Shown here piece after piece: positions 27,937 through 37,232 of a DNA stretch of 64,000 bases (the stretch's first letter is position 1; the number at the start of each line of letters is the position of its first letter). The stretch lies in assembly GCA_029940375.1 (NCBI GenBank), contig JAPYUX010000001.1:95641-159640 (forward strand). The letters run 5' to 3'. The notes beneath the pieces are model-generated. The model searched no databases, had not been told where the DNA came from, and saw only the letters and a list, made by a program, of their open reading frames with translations. The position numbers and the translations under genes were made by a program. Origin of the DNA: Dehalococcoidia bacterium. Lineage in GTDB: Bacteria; Chloroflexota; Dehalococcoidia; Lucifugimonadales; Lucifugimonadaceae.

Positions 27937-29124
27937 ATGGCATATACAAAAATAAAAATTTGGCTAGAAGAAGAAATAAGTAAGATACATAAAAGCGGAT
28001 TATACAAAAAAGAAAATATTCTTACTTCCTCTCAATCAACAAATGTTGATACTACTGATGGAAAAAAAATAAACTTCTGCGCTAATAATTACCTTGGTTT
28101 AGCAGATGATAAAGAAATAATTAATACAGTTAAAAATGGCATTGAAAATTATGGTTTTGGAATGGCATCAGTAAGATTTATATGTGGTACACAAGATATA
28201 CATAAAAATTTAGAAGATCAAATATCTAATTTTTTAGGTACTGAAGATACAATATTATATAATTCTTGTTTTGATGCTAATACTGGTTTATTTGAGACTA
28301 TTTTAAATAAAGAAGATGCAGTAATAAGTGATCAACTAAATCATGCAAGCATTATTGATGGCATAAGATTATGTAAAGCAGATCGTAAAAGATATAAACA
28401 TATTGATATGAAAGACCTTGAAGAACAACTATCTCAATCAATGGACAAGAGATTTAGATTAATTGCTACTGATGGAGTTTTTAGCATGCAAGGCGATTTA
28501 GCTCCATTAAATGATATATGTGACTTAGCAGAAAAATATGATTCAATGGTAATGGTTGATGACTCACATGCAACTGGCTTCTTGGGTCCAAATGGAGCTG
28601 GAACTGCAGATCAATTGAATGTAAGAGATAGGGTAGATATTACAACTAGTACACTAGGAAAAGCTTTAGGAGGAGCATCGGGGGGCTTTACAACTGGTAA
28701 AAAAGAAATTGTGGAATATCTTAGACAAAAATCTAGACCTTATTTATTTTCTAATACTTTAGCTTCTCCAATTGTAATTGGCGCTAGTAAATCATTAGAA
28801 ATAGTTACAAGTCAACCTGAAAGAAGAAAAAAATTAATGGAAAATACATCCTATTTTAGAAATAAGATGTCGGGTTTAGGTTTTGAAATTTTACCAGGGA
28901 TTCATCCAATTGTGCCAATTATGTTAAGAGATGAGATAAAAACTGTTAAATTTGCCGAGTTAGTAAATAATCAAGGAATTTTAGTAGTAGGATTTAGTTA
29001 TCCAGTTGTTCCTCTAGGAGAAGCAAGAATTAGAGTGCAACTTTCAGCTATACATACTAAGGATCAACTTGATAAAGCAATATTAATATTAGAAAAATCA
29101 GCTAAAGAATTATCAATAATTTAA
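27937..29124 (+). CDS. kbl: Glycine C-acetyltransferase (2-amino-3-ketobutyrate CoA ligase)
   Basis: A 395-residue alpha-oxoamine synthase of the Kbl type: FCANNYLGLADD, NHASIIDGIRLCKA, MVDDSHATGFLG, and TLGKALGG with Lys242 as the PLP Schiff-base lysine. Kbl cleaves 2-amino-3-oxobutyrate with CoA to glycine and acetyl-CoA in threonine breakdown. A threonine dehydrogenase partner is not visible; the next gene is a FabG-like SDR 15 bases downstream. Other alpha-oxoamine synthases are less likely given the motif set. Confidence 0.9.
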   Translation: MAYTKIKIWLEEEISKIHKSGLYKKENILTSSQSTNVDTTDGKKINFCANNYLGLADDKEIINTVKNGIENYGFGMASVRFICGTQDIHKNLEDQISNFLGTEDTILYNSCFDANTGLFETILNKEDAVISDQLNHASIIDGIRLCKADRKRYKHIDMKDLEEQLSQSMDKRFRLIATDGVFSMQGDLAPLNDICDLAEKYDSMVMVDDSHATGFLGPNGAGTADQLNVRDRVDITTSTLGKALGGASGGFTTGKKEIVEYLRQKSRPYLFSNTLASPIVIGASKSLEIVTSQPERRKKLMENTSYFRNKMSGLGFEILPGIHPIVPIMLRDEIKTVKFAELVNNQGILVVGFSYPVVPLGEARIRVQLSAIHTKDQLDKAILILEKSAKELSII

Positions 29125-29139
29125 TAAAGGAAATTATAT

Positions 29140-29895
29140 ATGAGCAATGAATTTAAAAGAGTAGCAATAATAACTGGAGCTGGGCAGGGAATGGGTAAAG
29201 CTGTAGCACTAAATTTAGCGTCAGAATCATGTAACATTGTAATTAATGACCTTAATGAAAATTCTGGTCTAGAAACAGCTAATCAAATCAATTCCTCATA
29301 TGATTCTAAAGCTATATTTGTAAAAGGTAATGTTATTTCTAAAAACGATATAGAAAATACCGTCAATTCAACTTTAGATGAATTCGGGAGAATCGATATA
29401 TTAGTTAACAATGCTGGTGTACTCAAACCAACCAAAGTAATTGATATAGAAGAAGAGGAATGGGATTTTGTAGTAAATATCAACTTAAAAGGTACCTACA
29501 TGTTTTCAAGAGGTGTACTACCCACAATGCAAAAGAACGGGTGGGGAAGAATAGTAAACTTTTCATCTACAGCTGGAAAAAATATTAGCACTGTTGGTGG
29601 GGCTCATTACACTTCAGCTAAAGCTGGAATACTAGGATTTACGAGACATTTAGCTAAAGAGGTTGCTGAATATGGAATTACAGTTAACTCTGTTTGTCCT
29701 GGTTTAATTGATACTGAAATGGTTCAATCAACAATATCATATGAACTAACTCAAAAATATGCTAATAGTTTTCCAATAAAGCGTCTTGGTAAACCAAGTG
29801 AAGTTGCTGATTTAGTAAATTTTTTAGTTTCAGATAAAGCTGCTTATATAACTGGTGCATCTTTAGATATAAACGGTGGCGATTTAATGATATAA
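29140..29895 (+). CDS. Short-chain dehydrogenase/reductase (FabG-like)
   Basis: 251 residues: ITGAGQGMGKAVALNLA, LVNNAGVLKP, FSSTAGKN and the catalytic YTSAK. The C-terminal YITGASLDINGGDLM matches 3-oxoacyl-ACP reductase-type SDRs. It follows kbl closely with AAAGGAAA upstream. The substrate is uncertain; an alcohol or acyl substrate linked to amino-acid turnover is possible from context only. Confidence 0.87.
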   Translation: MSNEFKRVAIITGAGQGMGKAVALNLASESCNIVINDLNENSGLETANQINSSYDSKAIFVKGNVISKNDIENTVNSTLDEFGRIDILVNNAGVLKPTKVIDIEEEEWDFVVNINLKGTYMFSRGVLPTMQKNGWGRIVNFSSTAGKNISTVGGAHYTSAKAGILGFTRHLAKEVAEYGITVNSVCPGLIDTEMVQSTISYELTQKYANSFPIKRLGKPSEVADLVNFLVSDKAAYITGASLDINGGDLMI

Positions 29896-29929
29896 GTTAT
29901 TGAGATAACTTTTTAGTTCGAATTACAAT

Positions 29930-31102
29930 TTAAATGATTCTTAATTGTTTAGAACGTCCAATGGCAATTATGAAAATTGGATAACTTGATATAGCACTAA
30001 TAATTATTGCAGTTTTAGCATTAGTTAGATCAGAAATTATACCTCCAACTAACCAACCAATAAAGAATATTGAACTTACAAGAGTAAATAGTCCCATAAT
30101 CTTATTTCTATCAAATTTTTCCGATTGTTCCTGGAAAATTAAGGTAGCGGATACCATCCAGTACGCTGCACTTAGTCCCATTAAGAAAAGACAAAATAGT
30201 GAAAAAACAAAACTTTCTGAAAATGCAAACATTATTTGACCTATATCCCAGCCTATACTTGACAAAATCCAAATGGAGAGTCTACTTTTATACACTCCAG
30301 TAAAAATTGAAACAAAAGATCCGATAAATAAACCTGCACCAAGAGCTCCATTCATTATTCCAAATCCACTTGCACCTATTTCTAGTAGATTTGCATATTT
30401 AGGTAAAACCACAAATAAAGTTGATCCAAATATGGATTGTACAGTAGAAATAATTACTGCCCAAAAAATAACAGGTTTATTTTTCATAATTGATAAATAC
30501 GACACATACAGATTTGAGTCTTTTTTTCTTTTTTCTTGAAGATCTTCCGGATGAAACGCAACTAAAAAAAGACTAAGAACTAAAAAAACACATGCAAAAA
30601 CTATAACGTAACTAATACTTAATAAAGCAAGTAAATATCCAACAATAATAGGATTGATCATTTCACCAAAAAAAATAATTAAGTAATAATAAGAATTGAT
30701 TTTAGAAAGTTTTTCTTTTTTATTTGAATTAACTAAAATCGTCGAAAATGCGGTATTAGTTATCCCTGGAATTATACCAAACACTACACTTAGAAACATC
30801 AAAATATAAATATCGTTATAATCTACAAATAAAAACAATAACAAAATAATAAAACAAGAAATATATGAAATAAATAAAATTTTATTTATATTATATTTTT
30901 CACTTAGATAAGATCCGAGAAATGTCGAAAAAAAAATGGGACTGGTACCCACTCCTACTACGATACCTACCCATAGATCTTTTTGAGTCAATTCGTAAGC
31001 TAACCACGTAAATAATAAAATTCTTATATGGGCTGAAAATTGAAAAAAAGATTTGGAAAAAATTAACGAGTTTAGATTTTTATTTGATAATAAATCTTTC
31101 AT
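29930..31102 (-). CDS. MFS transporter
   Basis: 390 residues with about 12 hydrophobic helices, including FTWLAYELTQKDLWVGIVVG in the first helices and GALGAGLFIGSFVSIFTG in the second half. Overall arrangement resembles the enterobactin-exporter/MFS_3 type of carrier, a weak similarity. ATG at 31102. Lies 33 bases downstream of ilvD on the same strand, so they may share a transcript. Confidence 0.78.
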   Translation of the reverse strand: MKDLLSNKNLNSLIFSKSFFQFSAHIRILLFTWLAYELTQKDLWVGIVVGVGTSPIFFSTFLGSYLSEKYNINKILFISYISCFIILLLFLFVDYNDIYILMFLSVVFGIIPGITNTAFSTILVNSNKKEKLSKINSYYYLIIFFGEMINPIIVGYLLALLSISYVIVFACVFLVLSLFLVAFHPEDLQEKRKKDSNLYVSYLSIMKNKPVIFWAVIISTVQSIFGSTLFVVLPKYANLLEIGASGFGIMNGALGAGLFIGSFVSIFTGVYKSRLSIWILSSIGWDIGQIMFAFSESFVFSLFCLFLMGLSAAYWMVSATLIFQEQSEKFDRNKIMGLFTLVSSIFFIGWLVGGIISDLTNAKTAIIISAISSYPIFIIAIGRSKQLRII

Positions 31103-31135
31103 AAAATTGGATCCCAGTGAACAATAAGTGAATTG

Positions 31136-32836
31136 TTAACTAGTAATAGCTCCTTTTGAAGCAGGCTGAACCAATTTAATATATTTTCCTAGACTCCCTT
31201 TATTGTATTGAGATTTTCTTGGTTTCCAAGAAGAAAGTCTCTTGTTGATTTCATCGTCATCTATTAATATATTTAACTGAAATTTATCCAAATCTATTTC
31301 AATTGAATCCCCATCATTCACTATGGCTATTGGACCTCCTACAGCTGCCTCTGGGCCAACGTGACCTATGACTGCACCGTGTGATCCTCCTGAAAATCTA
31401 CCATCTGTAATTAAGTAAACACTTTCGCCCAAACCTTGTCCAACTAAAGCTCCAGTGAGGGATAACATCTCCCTCATCCCAGGACCACCTTTTGGACCTT
31501 CATAACGAATTATTAATACGTCTCCATTTTTAATTGACCTTTTTTTAATAGATTCCATTGCTTCTTCTTCTTGGTTAAAAACTTTGGCGGGACCAATAAA
31601 TTTTTTACCGAATTGATGACCCGCAACTTTTAATACACAACCATCTGGTGCCAAATTCCCAAACAAAGTCACTAAACCTCCTGTCCTAGAAATAGGAGAA
31701 CTTACATTTTTTACTATCTCATTTTCAGAATCTTTTGAATTAATATTTTTTAGATTTTCTTTAATCGTTTTGCCAGTTATTGTAAGTTCGTCTCCATGTA
31801 ATAAACCTGCATCCAGTAACCTTTTCATTACAAGTTGTACTCCTCCAATTTTATCTAGATCAAACATTAAATATTTTCCTCCAGGTTTCATATCTGCTAA
31901 CAATGGAGTTTTCATAGAAATATCATGAATATCTTTTAGTGAAAGCTTTACTCCCATTTCATTAGCTATGGCTGGAAGATGAAGTGCAGAATTTGTCGAT
32001 CCTCCCATTGCAACAACAAGAGTGACAGCATTTTCAAAAGCCTTCCTAGTTAGTATGTCTGAGGGCCTAATATTTTCTCTTACCAAATTCATAACAGCCA
32101 TTCCTGCTTCTCTAGATGAAGCAATTTTTCTTTGATCAACATTTGCTTCAGAAGCTGATCCAGGAATACTTATTCCCAATGCTTCCCCTATGCTAGACAT
32201 TGTATTTGCAGTAAACATGCCACCACAAGCTCCTGGCCCTGGACATGCATGTGTTTCTATGTCATGTAGTTGTTGGTCGTTAATTTCTCCTGATTGCCTT
32301 CTACCAACAGCCTCAAAAACACTAACAATTTGTAAATCTTCACCATTTAAATTTCCAGGTAATATTGATCCTCCATAAACAAATACACTTGGGATATTTA
32401 ATCTAGCCATGGCCATCATTGCACCTGGCAGAGATTTATCACATCCAGCGATGGCTACCAAACCATCATACCTTTCTGCAAAACAAACTGTTTCTATTGA
32501 ATCTGCAATTATTTCTCTAGAAACTAGAGATCCTTTCATTCCTTCTGTTCCCATTGAAATTGCATCTGAAACAGTGATTGTACCGAATTCAAATGGAGTT
32601 CCTTTAGAATAATTTACACCTTTTTTAACCGCTTCTACTAATGGCTTAATTCCTGAATTACAAGGTGTAACTTCATTATGTGTTGAAGCGACCCCAATGA
32701 AAGGAGCATTTATATCATCATCATTGAGTCCCATTGCTCTCATCATGGATCTATGAGGAGCTCTTATGATTCCTTCTGTAGTTTCCCAACTTCTCCATTT
32801 TCCTATTTGTCTTTTTGCTTTAGATTTTTTATTCAT
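31136..32836 (-). CDS. ilvD: Dihydroxy-acid dehydratase
   Basis: Dehydrates dihydroxy acids in isoleucine, valine and leucine synthesis. The Fe-S cysteines are in [16 protein letters not shown] and [16 protein letters not shown]. The C-terminal [11 protein letters not shown] is also diagnostic. I chose ATG 32836 (566 residues, normal length) because AAGGAAAAG stands directly upstream. The frame is open for a further 27 codons to ATG 32917, but those residues are not IlvD-like. Confidence 0.95.
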   Translation of the reverse strand: MNKKSKAKRQIGKWRSWETTEGIIRAPHRSMMRAMGLNDDDINAPFIGVASTHNEVTPCNSGIKPLVEAVKKGVNYSKGTPFEFGTITVSDAISMGTEGMKGSLVSREIIADSIETVCFAERYDGLVAIAGCDKSLPGAMMAMARLNIPSVFVYGGSILPGNLNGEDLQIVSVFEAVGRRQSGEINDQQLHDIETHACPGPGACGGMFTANTMSSIGEALGISIPGSASEANVDQRKIASSREAGMAVMNLVRENIRPSDILTRKAFENAVTLVVAMGGSTNSALHLPAIANEMGVKLSLKDIHDISMKTPLLADMKPGGKYLMFDLDKIGGVQLVMKRLLDAGLLHGDELTITGKTIKENLKNINSKDSENEIVKNVSSPISRTGGLVTLFGNLAPDGCVLKVAGHQFGKKFIGPAKVFNQEEEAMESIKKRSIKNGDVLIIRYEGPKGGPGMREMLSLTGALVGQGLGESVYLITDGRFSGGSHGAVIGHVGPEAAVGGPIAIVNDGDSIEIDLDKFQLNILIDDDEINKRLSSWKPRKSQYNKGSLGKYIKLVQPASKGAITS

Positions 32837-33083
32837 CTTTTCCTTAAAAAAATTATGATTTAAACTTGTGAGTGTCGTATTATCCTTACACCCAGTATAT
32901 AACTCTATAGGAATCATATATATTAATTTTTTTGATCTTTCCTTAATTTTTTATTAAATACTAACTATTTAATTTTAAAATAAGATAACCTAAAATAATA
33001 TTTGTCTAAAATTTAAGTTAGATGTGTCTCTATAGTAATGTAAAAAATGGTAATTTATTTAATTTTCAAATAATGGAGTGCTT

Positions 33084-35624
33084 ATGAAAACTACAAACAA
33101 AGAAAAACAATTTCGACTACCAAAAAATATTGTTCCAAACAGATATGAAATAAAATTATCACCAGATCTCGAAGACAAAATTTTTTTGGGAGAAGTTCTA
33201 ATAGAAATAAATGTTTTGGAAAAAACTAATTTTATATCTTTAAATGCAATTGAATTAGACATTGAGAAATGTGAACTTATCTTAAATCAAAAAAATAATA
33301 TTGTCAGTGAATGGAAATTGGATAAAGATGTTGAAATTCTTAAAATTAATTTAAAAGAATTCATTGAGATTGGGTCTTATAAAATATTCATTCAATATAA
33401 AGGGATATTAAATGAAAAATTAAGAGGATTTTATCATTCAAGTTTTAAGGATTCAAAAGGAAAATTACAATCTATAGCCACAACTCAAATGGAATCTACT
33501 GATGCTAGACGTTCTTTTCCGTGTTTTGATGAACCCAGTTACAAGGCTATATTTTCTATCACATTAGATGTGCACAGAGATTTATATGCTGTTTCAAATT
33601 CAGAAATAAAAACAATTATCGATTTAGATCAAGATAAAAAAAGAGTAGAATTCGTTGATACAATTCCTATGTCTACATATTTAGTGGCCTTTATTGTAGG
33701 ACCTTTCAAAGCTTCAAGAACAGTTGATGTGTCTGGAGTACCGTTGAGAATAATTTACCCTGAAGGAAAAGATGATTTATGTGATTATGCACTTGATGTT
33801 GGTGAATTCGCATTACAATATTTCTCTGATTATTATAAGATACCTTATCCTGGAGATAAATTGGATATGATAGCGATCCCAGATTTTGCTTTCGGTGCAA
33901 TGGAAAATCTAGGATGTATAACTTATAGAGAAGCATTACTTTTAGTTGACAAAAAAAAAGCTACATCAAATGAATTAATGAGAATTGCTGATGTAATATG
34001 TCATGAGATTGCTCATATGTGGTTTGGCGATTTAGTAACAATGAAATGGTGGAATGGTATTTGGCTTAATGAAGCATTTGCCACATTTATGGCAACAAAA
34101 GCTGTTGCAGAATATAATTTTGAATGGAATAGATGGGCTCAATTTTCTCTTGAAAAATCTATGGCAATGGATATTGATTCATTATTAAATACTAGACCTA
34201 TTGAGTATCCCGTCATTACTCCATCCGATGCCGATGGTATGTTTGATCTGATTACCTATGAAAAAGGAGGTTCTATATTGCGTATGCTTGAGCAATTTTT
34301 AGGTGAACAAACCTTTAGAGATGGAGTTTCTTTATACTTGACTGAACATTCTTATTCAAACACTGAAACGGATGACCTTTGGAAATCTTTAGAAATTATT
34401 TCAAAACAACCAGTTAAAGAATTTATGGATTCTTGGGTTTTTCAACCAGGACACCCAATAATTAATGTATCAGTAGAAAATAGGAATATTTTGCTTAAAC
34501 AAAGTTCCTTCAAATATATAAATTCAAATAATAAAATACAAAAAAATACTTGGGGAATCCCATTAGTTGTAAAAATTTTCAACAAGGATAAAGAAACTAC
34601 CAAAAAAATATTATTTGATCAAAAAGAACTTTGTTTAGATTTTCAAATGAATGATGAGACTATTTTATTCAACGCAAATGCGTATGGTTTTTATAGAGTT
34701 GATCCGAGAACATCTATAAATGATTTTCTAAATCTAAATAAATTAAATTCACAAGAAAAATATACGCTTATTGACGATCTATGGTCTTTAAATGTAAATG
34801 GGTCAATATTGTCTGATGAATTTATAGATTTCACTAATAGGTTTAATAAAGAAACAGATCCTGATATTTTATCATTGTTATTTTCTTGTTTGTCGAGTTT
34901 ACACAGAATTTATTTTTATTCTAGGAACAAAAAACTAGAAAACACTATAGAATCTATCTTTAATAATTCTTATGATCTTCTTGTATCAAAAAAGAAAAAA
35001 TCAATTAGAGACATTCAAGCAGTATCTGTTTGTTTCAGAGCACTTGGAATGTTGATAAACGATAAAAAAATTATTGAAAAAAGTTTATCGATTAGTGATT
35101 CTTATATGACAGATAATACTTCTGATTATGAGCCAGATATAATTTCTAGTGCGATATCAATAAGTGCATATCATGGTAATAAAAATTTATTTGATAAATT
35201 TGTTCATCAAATGAAAAATTTATCAACTCCCCAAGATGAATTGAAATATCAAAGATCACTAACTTTATTTCAAGGAGAAAAAGAAATGAATTCATTATTT
35301 GATTTGATCGATTCAGATACCATCCGATCTCAAGATGCACCTTACTTATTGGCATCTGCTTTAACAAATATAAATAATGGTTGGCTTGCTTGGAAATATA
35401 TCAAATCAAACTGGGAAATTCTAAAAAATAAATTCCCCGAAAACTCATTGGTGCGTATGTTGTCAGGAATTAGATCTTTGAACAGAGATGAGTATTTTAA
35501 AGAAATCAAAGCATTTTTTGCAAATGATAAAAAATTATCTCAAGGACAACTACAATTAAAACAGCATTTAGAAAAACTTGAGATTAATGTAAATATGAGA
35601 TCTAGAGAATTAAATCGTGGTTAA
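33084..35624 (+). CDS. M1-family aminopeptidase
   Basis: 846 residues with the M1 pattern: the substrate-binding FGAMENLG, then His307-Glu308-x2-His311 (HEIAHMWFGDLVTMKWWNG) with the third zinc ligand Glu330 in WLNEAFA. A C-terminal helical domain follows. It removes N-terminal amino acids from peptides in the cytoplasm; no signal peptide is seen. ATG 33084 is preferred over GTG 33078 because GGAG (33075-33078) is correctly spaced for the ATG. Convergent with the PAC2 gene, overlapping by 4 bases. Confidence 0.93.
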   Translation: MKTTNKEKQFRLPKNIVPNRYEIKLSPDLEDKIFLGEVLIEINVLEKTNFISLNAIELDIEKCELILNQKNNIVSEWKLDKDVEILKINLKEFIEIGSYKIFIQYKGILNEKLRGFYHSSFKDSKGKLQSIATTQMESTDARRSFPCFDEPSYKAIFSITLDVHRDLYAVSNSEIKTIIDLDQDKKRVEFVDTIPMSTYLVAFIVGPFKASRTVDVSGVPLRIIYPEGKDDLCDYALDVGEFALQYFSDYYKIPYPGDKLDMIAIPDFAFGAMENLGCITYREALLLVDKKKATSNELMRIADVICHEIAHMWFGDLVTMKWWNGIWLNEAFATFMATKAVAEYNFEWNRWAQFSLEKSMAMDIDSLLNTRPIEYPVITPSDADGMFDLITYEKGGSILRMLEQFLGEQTFRDGVSLYLTEHSYSNTETDDLWKSLEIISKQPVKEFMDSWVFQPGHPIINVSVENRNILLKQSSFKYINSNNKIQKNTWGIPLVVKIFNKDKETTKKILFDQKELCLDFQMNDETILFNANAYGFYRVDPRTSINDFLNLNKLNSQEKYTLIDDLWSLNVNGSILSDEFIDFTNRFNKETDPDILSLLFSCLSSLHRIYFYSRNKKLENTIESIFNNSYDLLVSKKKKSIRDIQAVSVCFRALGMLINDKKIIEKSLSISDSYMTDNTSDYEPDIISSAISISAYHGNKNLFDKFVHQMKNLSTPQDELKYQRSLTLFQGEKEMNSLFDLIDSDTIRSQDAPYLLASALTNINNGWLAWKYIKSNWEILKNKFPENSLVRMLSGIRSLNRDEYFKEIKAFFANDKKLSQGQLQLKQHLEKLEINVNMRSRELNRG

Positions 35625-36484
35625 CTGTCCTCTAAACCTTTCAAAAAATCCTCTATTTCAGGAGAAAGATCTAAATCTTGTTTTGATATATTTTGCTCAT
35701 TTTCAAACTTTTTTATTATATCTAAGATCGAATTATTGTTTGAAAGATCTTTATTAAGTTTTTGATATTGATTTATACCTTTTTGTTTCTCTGGGAAATT
35801 AGTAGGAAAATCATAGATTCTTGATAAGTATTCTAATAATCTGCTTGTTGCCATATAATCATCGTTCAATTTTATGTACAAAGGAATATGAACCATTAGG
35901 CTTAGTAACTCTATAGAAATTGTATTATTTAGTAAGTTTCCTATTTGATTTGTTATACTTGTAGGCCCTTCATATTTTGAGTTTAATTTTAATATTTCAT
36001 TCAAAGGTTTAGGTGGTATCCATCCTTTATAAGTTCCTGTAACGGGTAATGGACGTGTATGAGGTACTGAGTCAAACATTCCCCCAACGGAGATAAATCT
36101 TTTTCCATTAAGTTTTTGTATTAAATCTATCATCGCATCATTATAATCTTCACTATTATTATGTGGTTCTAACATATATATAAGAAACATATTGATTTCA
36201 CTATTTCCTTGTGGATTTTTTTTCCCAAAAATTTTGGTATTTGGAATTCTAATGATTCTCTCACCGTTTTCATATAATATTTCTGGCCGATATCTTGTCA
36301 TATCATAATATTTACTTGGTCTATTCAACTCTCCAATTTCTTCTAACTCAAAAATATCCACCAGGCGACTTATTACATTATGTCCAACATTTCCAACATT
36401 TATCCAAGGCCTCAAAATGGAAATAAAATGACTATTGCTATATGATCCTATAGGTATATCTAGTTTGAATTCATTTATATTCAT
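35621..36484 (-). CDS. PAC2-family protein
   Basis: 287 residues. The N-terminal RPWINVGNVGHNVISRLVD, the central GGMFDSVPHTRPLPVTGT and the MVHIPLYIKLNDDYMATSRL segment match the PAC2 family, which includes archaeal/eukaryotic proteasome-assembly chaperones and bacterial homologues of undefined role. An acidic C-terminal tail (LSPEIEDFLKGLEDS) is present. No proteasome genes are in the window. Confidence 0.75.
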   Translation of the reverse strand: MNINEFKLDIPIGSYSNSHFISILRPWINVGNVGHNVISRLVDIFELEEIGELNRPSKYYDMTRYRPEILYENGERIIRIPNTKIFGKKNPQGNSEINMFLIYMLEPHNNSEDYNDAMIDLIQKLNGKRFISVGGMFDSVPHTRPLPVTGTYKGWIPPKPLNEILKLNSKYEGPTSITNQIGNLLNNTISIELLSLMVHIPLYIKLNDDYMATSRLLEYLSRIYDFPTNFPEKQKGINQYQKLNKDLSNNNSILDIIKKFENEQNISKQDLDLSPEIEDFLKGLEDS

Positions 36485-36607
36485 TATTTTATTAGTTCTA
36501 TTTTCTATGTAATTATAATAAATTATTTATTAATGTCACATTGTATTTTTTTTTTGTACAATTTATGATCTTTATAAGTGTTAAATTAAAACACAGAAAA
36601 ACTAGTT

Positions 36608-36689
36608 ATGAAAGGAGGTTATTTAATTGGAGACTAATTATAAGCGGGGTGCTTTGATCTGAAGGCGCCAAAAAGGTTTAAGTACCTCC
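36608..36689 (+). ncRNA. Structured leader RNA candidate upstream of the NUDIX gene
   Basis: I see a three-way-junction fold. P1 pairs GGAGGT (36614-36619) with ACCTCC (36684-36689). P2 pairs TAATT (36624-36628) with AATTA (36636-36640) around a 7-base loop. P3 pairs GGTGCTTT (36648-36655) with AAGGCGCC (36662-36669) around GATCTG. P1 would hide the only strong Shine-Dalgarno (AAAGGAGG). It is far more GC-rich than the surrounding gap and is followed at once by a long hairpin. I could not match it to a riboswitch class I know; whether it binds a ligand or is a small RNA is open. Confidence 0.5.
36627..36662 (+). CDS. Possible 11-residue leader peptide
   Basis: TTG start eight bases after a perfect AAAGGAGG (36611-36618), encoding METNYKRGALI and a TGA stop inside the hairpin loop/stem boundary of P3. 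Translating it would open the P1 and P2 helices of the leader, so it could work as an attenuation peptide for the NUDIX gene. The evidence is only the ribosome-binding site and its position; a second short frame (ATG 36608, MKGGYLIGD) overlaps it. Confidence 0.3.
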   Translation: METNYKRGALI

Positions 36690-36690
36690 A

Positions 36691-36746
36691 CTAAGGGTGA
36701 AATTATCCGATAGAGATTTTTCTCTATCCGATAATTTCACCCTTAG
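36691..36746 (+). terminator. Long hairpin (26-base arms) before the NUDIX start, terminator-like
   Basis: Left arm 36691-36716 (CTAAGGGTGAAATTATCC...) and right arm 36721-36746 pair along 26 positions with one internal C-C mismatch around a TTTT loop. It is followed by TTTATATATATG, a weak T-tract that runs into the NUDIX ATG (36756). It could be an intrinsic terminator or attenuator of the leader RNA, or a translation block, since the NUDIX gene has no Shine-Dalgarno of its own. Confidence 0.6.
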
Positions 36747-36755
36747 TTTATATAT

Positions 36756-37232
36756 ATGATTATTAAACATTTCACATCTACAGTTTTTGTAGTTTTTAAA
36801 AATAAAATCTTTTTACATTGGCATGCTAAAGTAAAAGAATGGCTACCACCAGGTGGGCACATAGAACTCAATGAAGATCCAATCGAAACAGCAATTAGAG
36901 AAACCATAGAAGAATTAGGTATTGAGATTCAAATAGTTAATAGAAAATCTAATTTATTTAAATTCGATGATGTTGATTCAATACCTAGTCCTGAAACAAT
37001 CTTATTGGAAGAAGTTGTTGATCAAACTAAAGGGAAGCATTTACATATTGACATGATTTATTATGGTAAACCAATTAAAGATAATATTAACATAAAAGAT
37101 GGTTGGATTCTGGTTGATAAAAAATCTTTACTTGAAAAAAAAGAATTTATGACGCCAGAAAATAATTTTCAAGCACCTCCTCAAGATGTTATCCTTCTTG
37201 GATTAGATGCAATTACGCAACTTAGAAATTAA
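36756..37232 (+). CDS. NUDIX hydrolase
   Basis: 158 residues. The NUDIX box is complete: GGHIELNEDPIETAIRETIE, then ELGI (G-x5-E-x7-R-E-x2-E-E-x-G). The N-terminus (HFTSTVFVVFKNKIFLHWH) and PPGGHIE match the housekeeping NUDIX fold. Members hydrolyse nucleoside diphosphate-linked compounds; the substrate is not evident. Starts nine bases after a long hairpin with no Shine-Dalgarno, so expression is probably controlled by the upstream leader. Overlaps the convergent garR-like gene by 4 bases. Confidence 0.88.
   Translation: MIIKHFTSTVFVVFKNKIFLHWHAKVKEWLPPGGHIELNEDPIETAIRETIEELGIEIQIVNRKSNLFKFDDVDSIPSPETILLEEVVDQTKGKHLHIDMIYYGKPIKDNINIKDGWILVDKKSLLEKKEFMTPENNFQAPPQDVILLGLDAITQLRN

Noticed and set aside
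32837-32917. 27-residue N-terminal extension of IlvD, or an Ile/Leu leader peptide
   Set aside because: Residues do not match IlvD and are not enriched in branched-chain codons; ATG 32836 has a good Shine-Dalgarno.
36640-36669. GGGGTGCTTTGATCTGAAGG as a TPP or glycine riboswitch core
   Set aside because: It shares a few bases with each (GGGGTGC; CTGAAGG.GC) but lacks the rest of either consensus, and no thiamine or glycine gene follows.
36660-36712. TGA at 36660 read as selenocysteine in a longer frame ending at TAG 36710
   Set aside because: No recognisable protein family, no Sec genes in view, and the following stem is explained by the leader fold.
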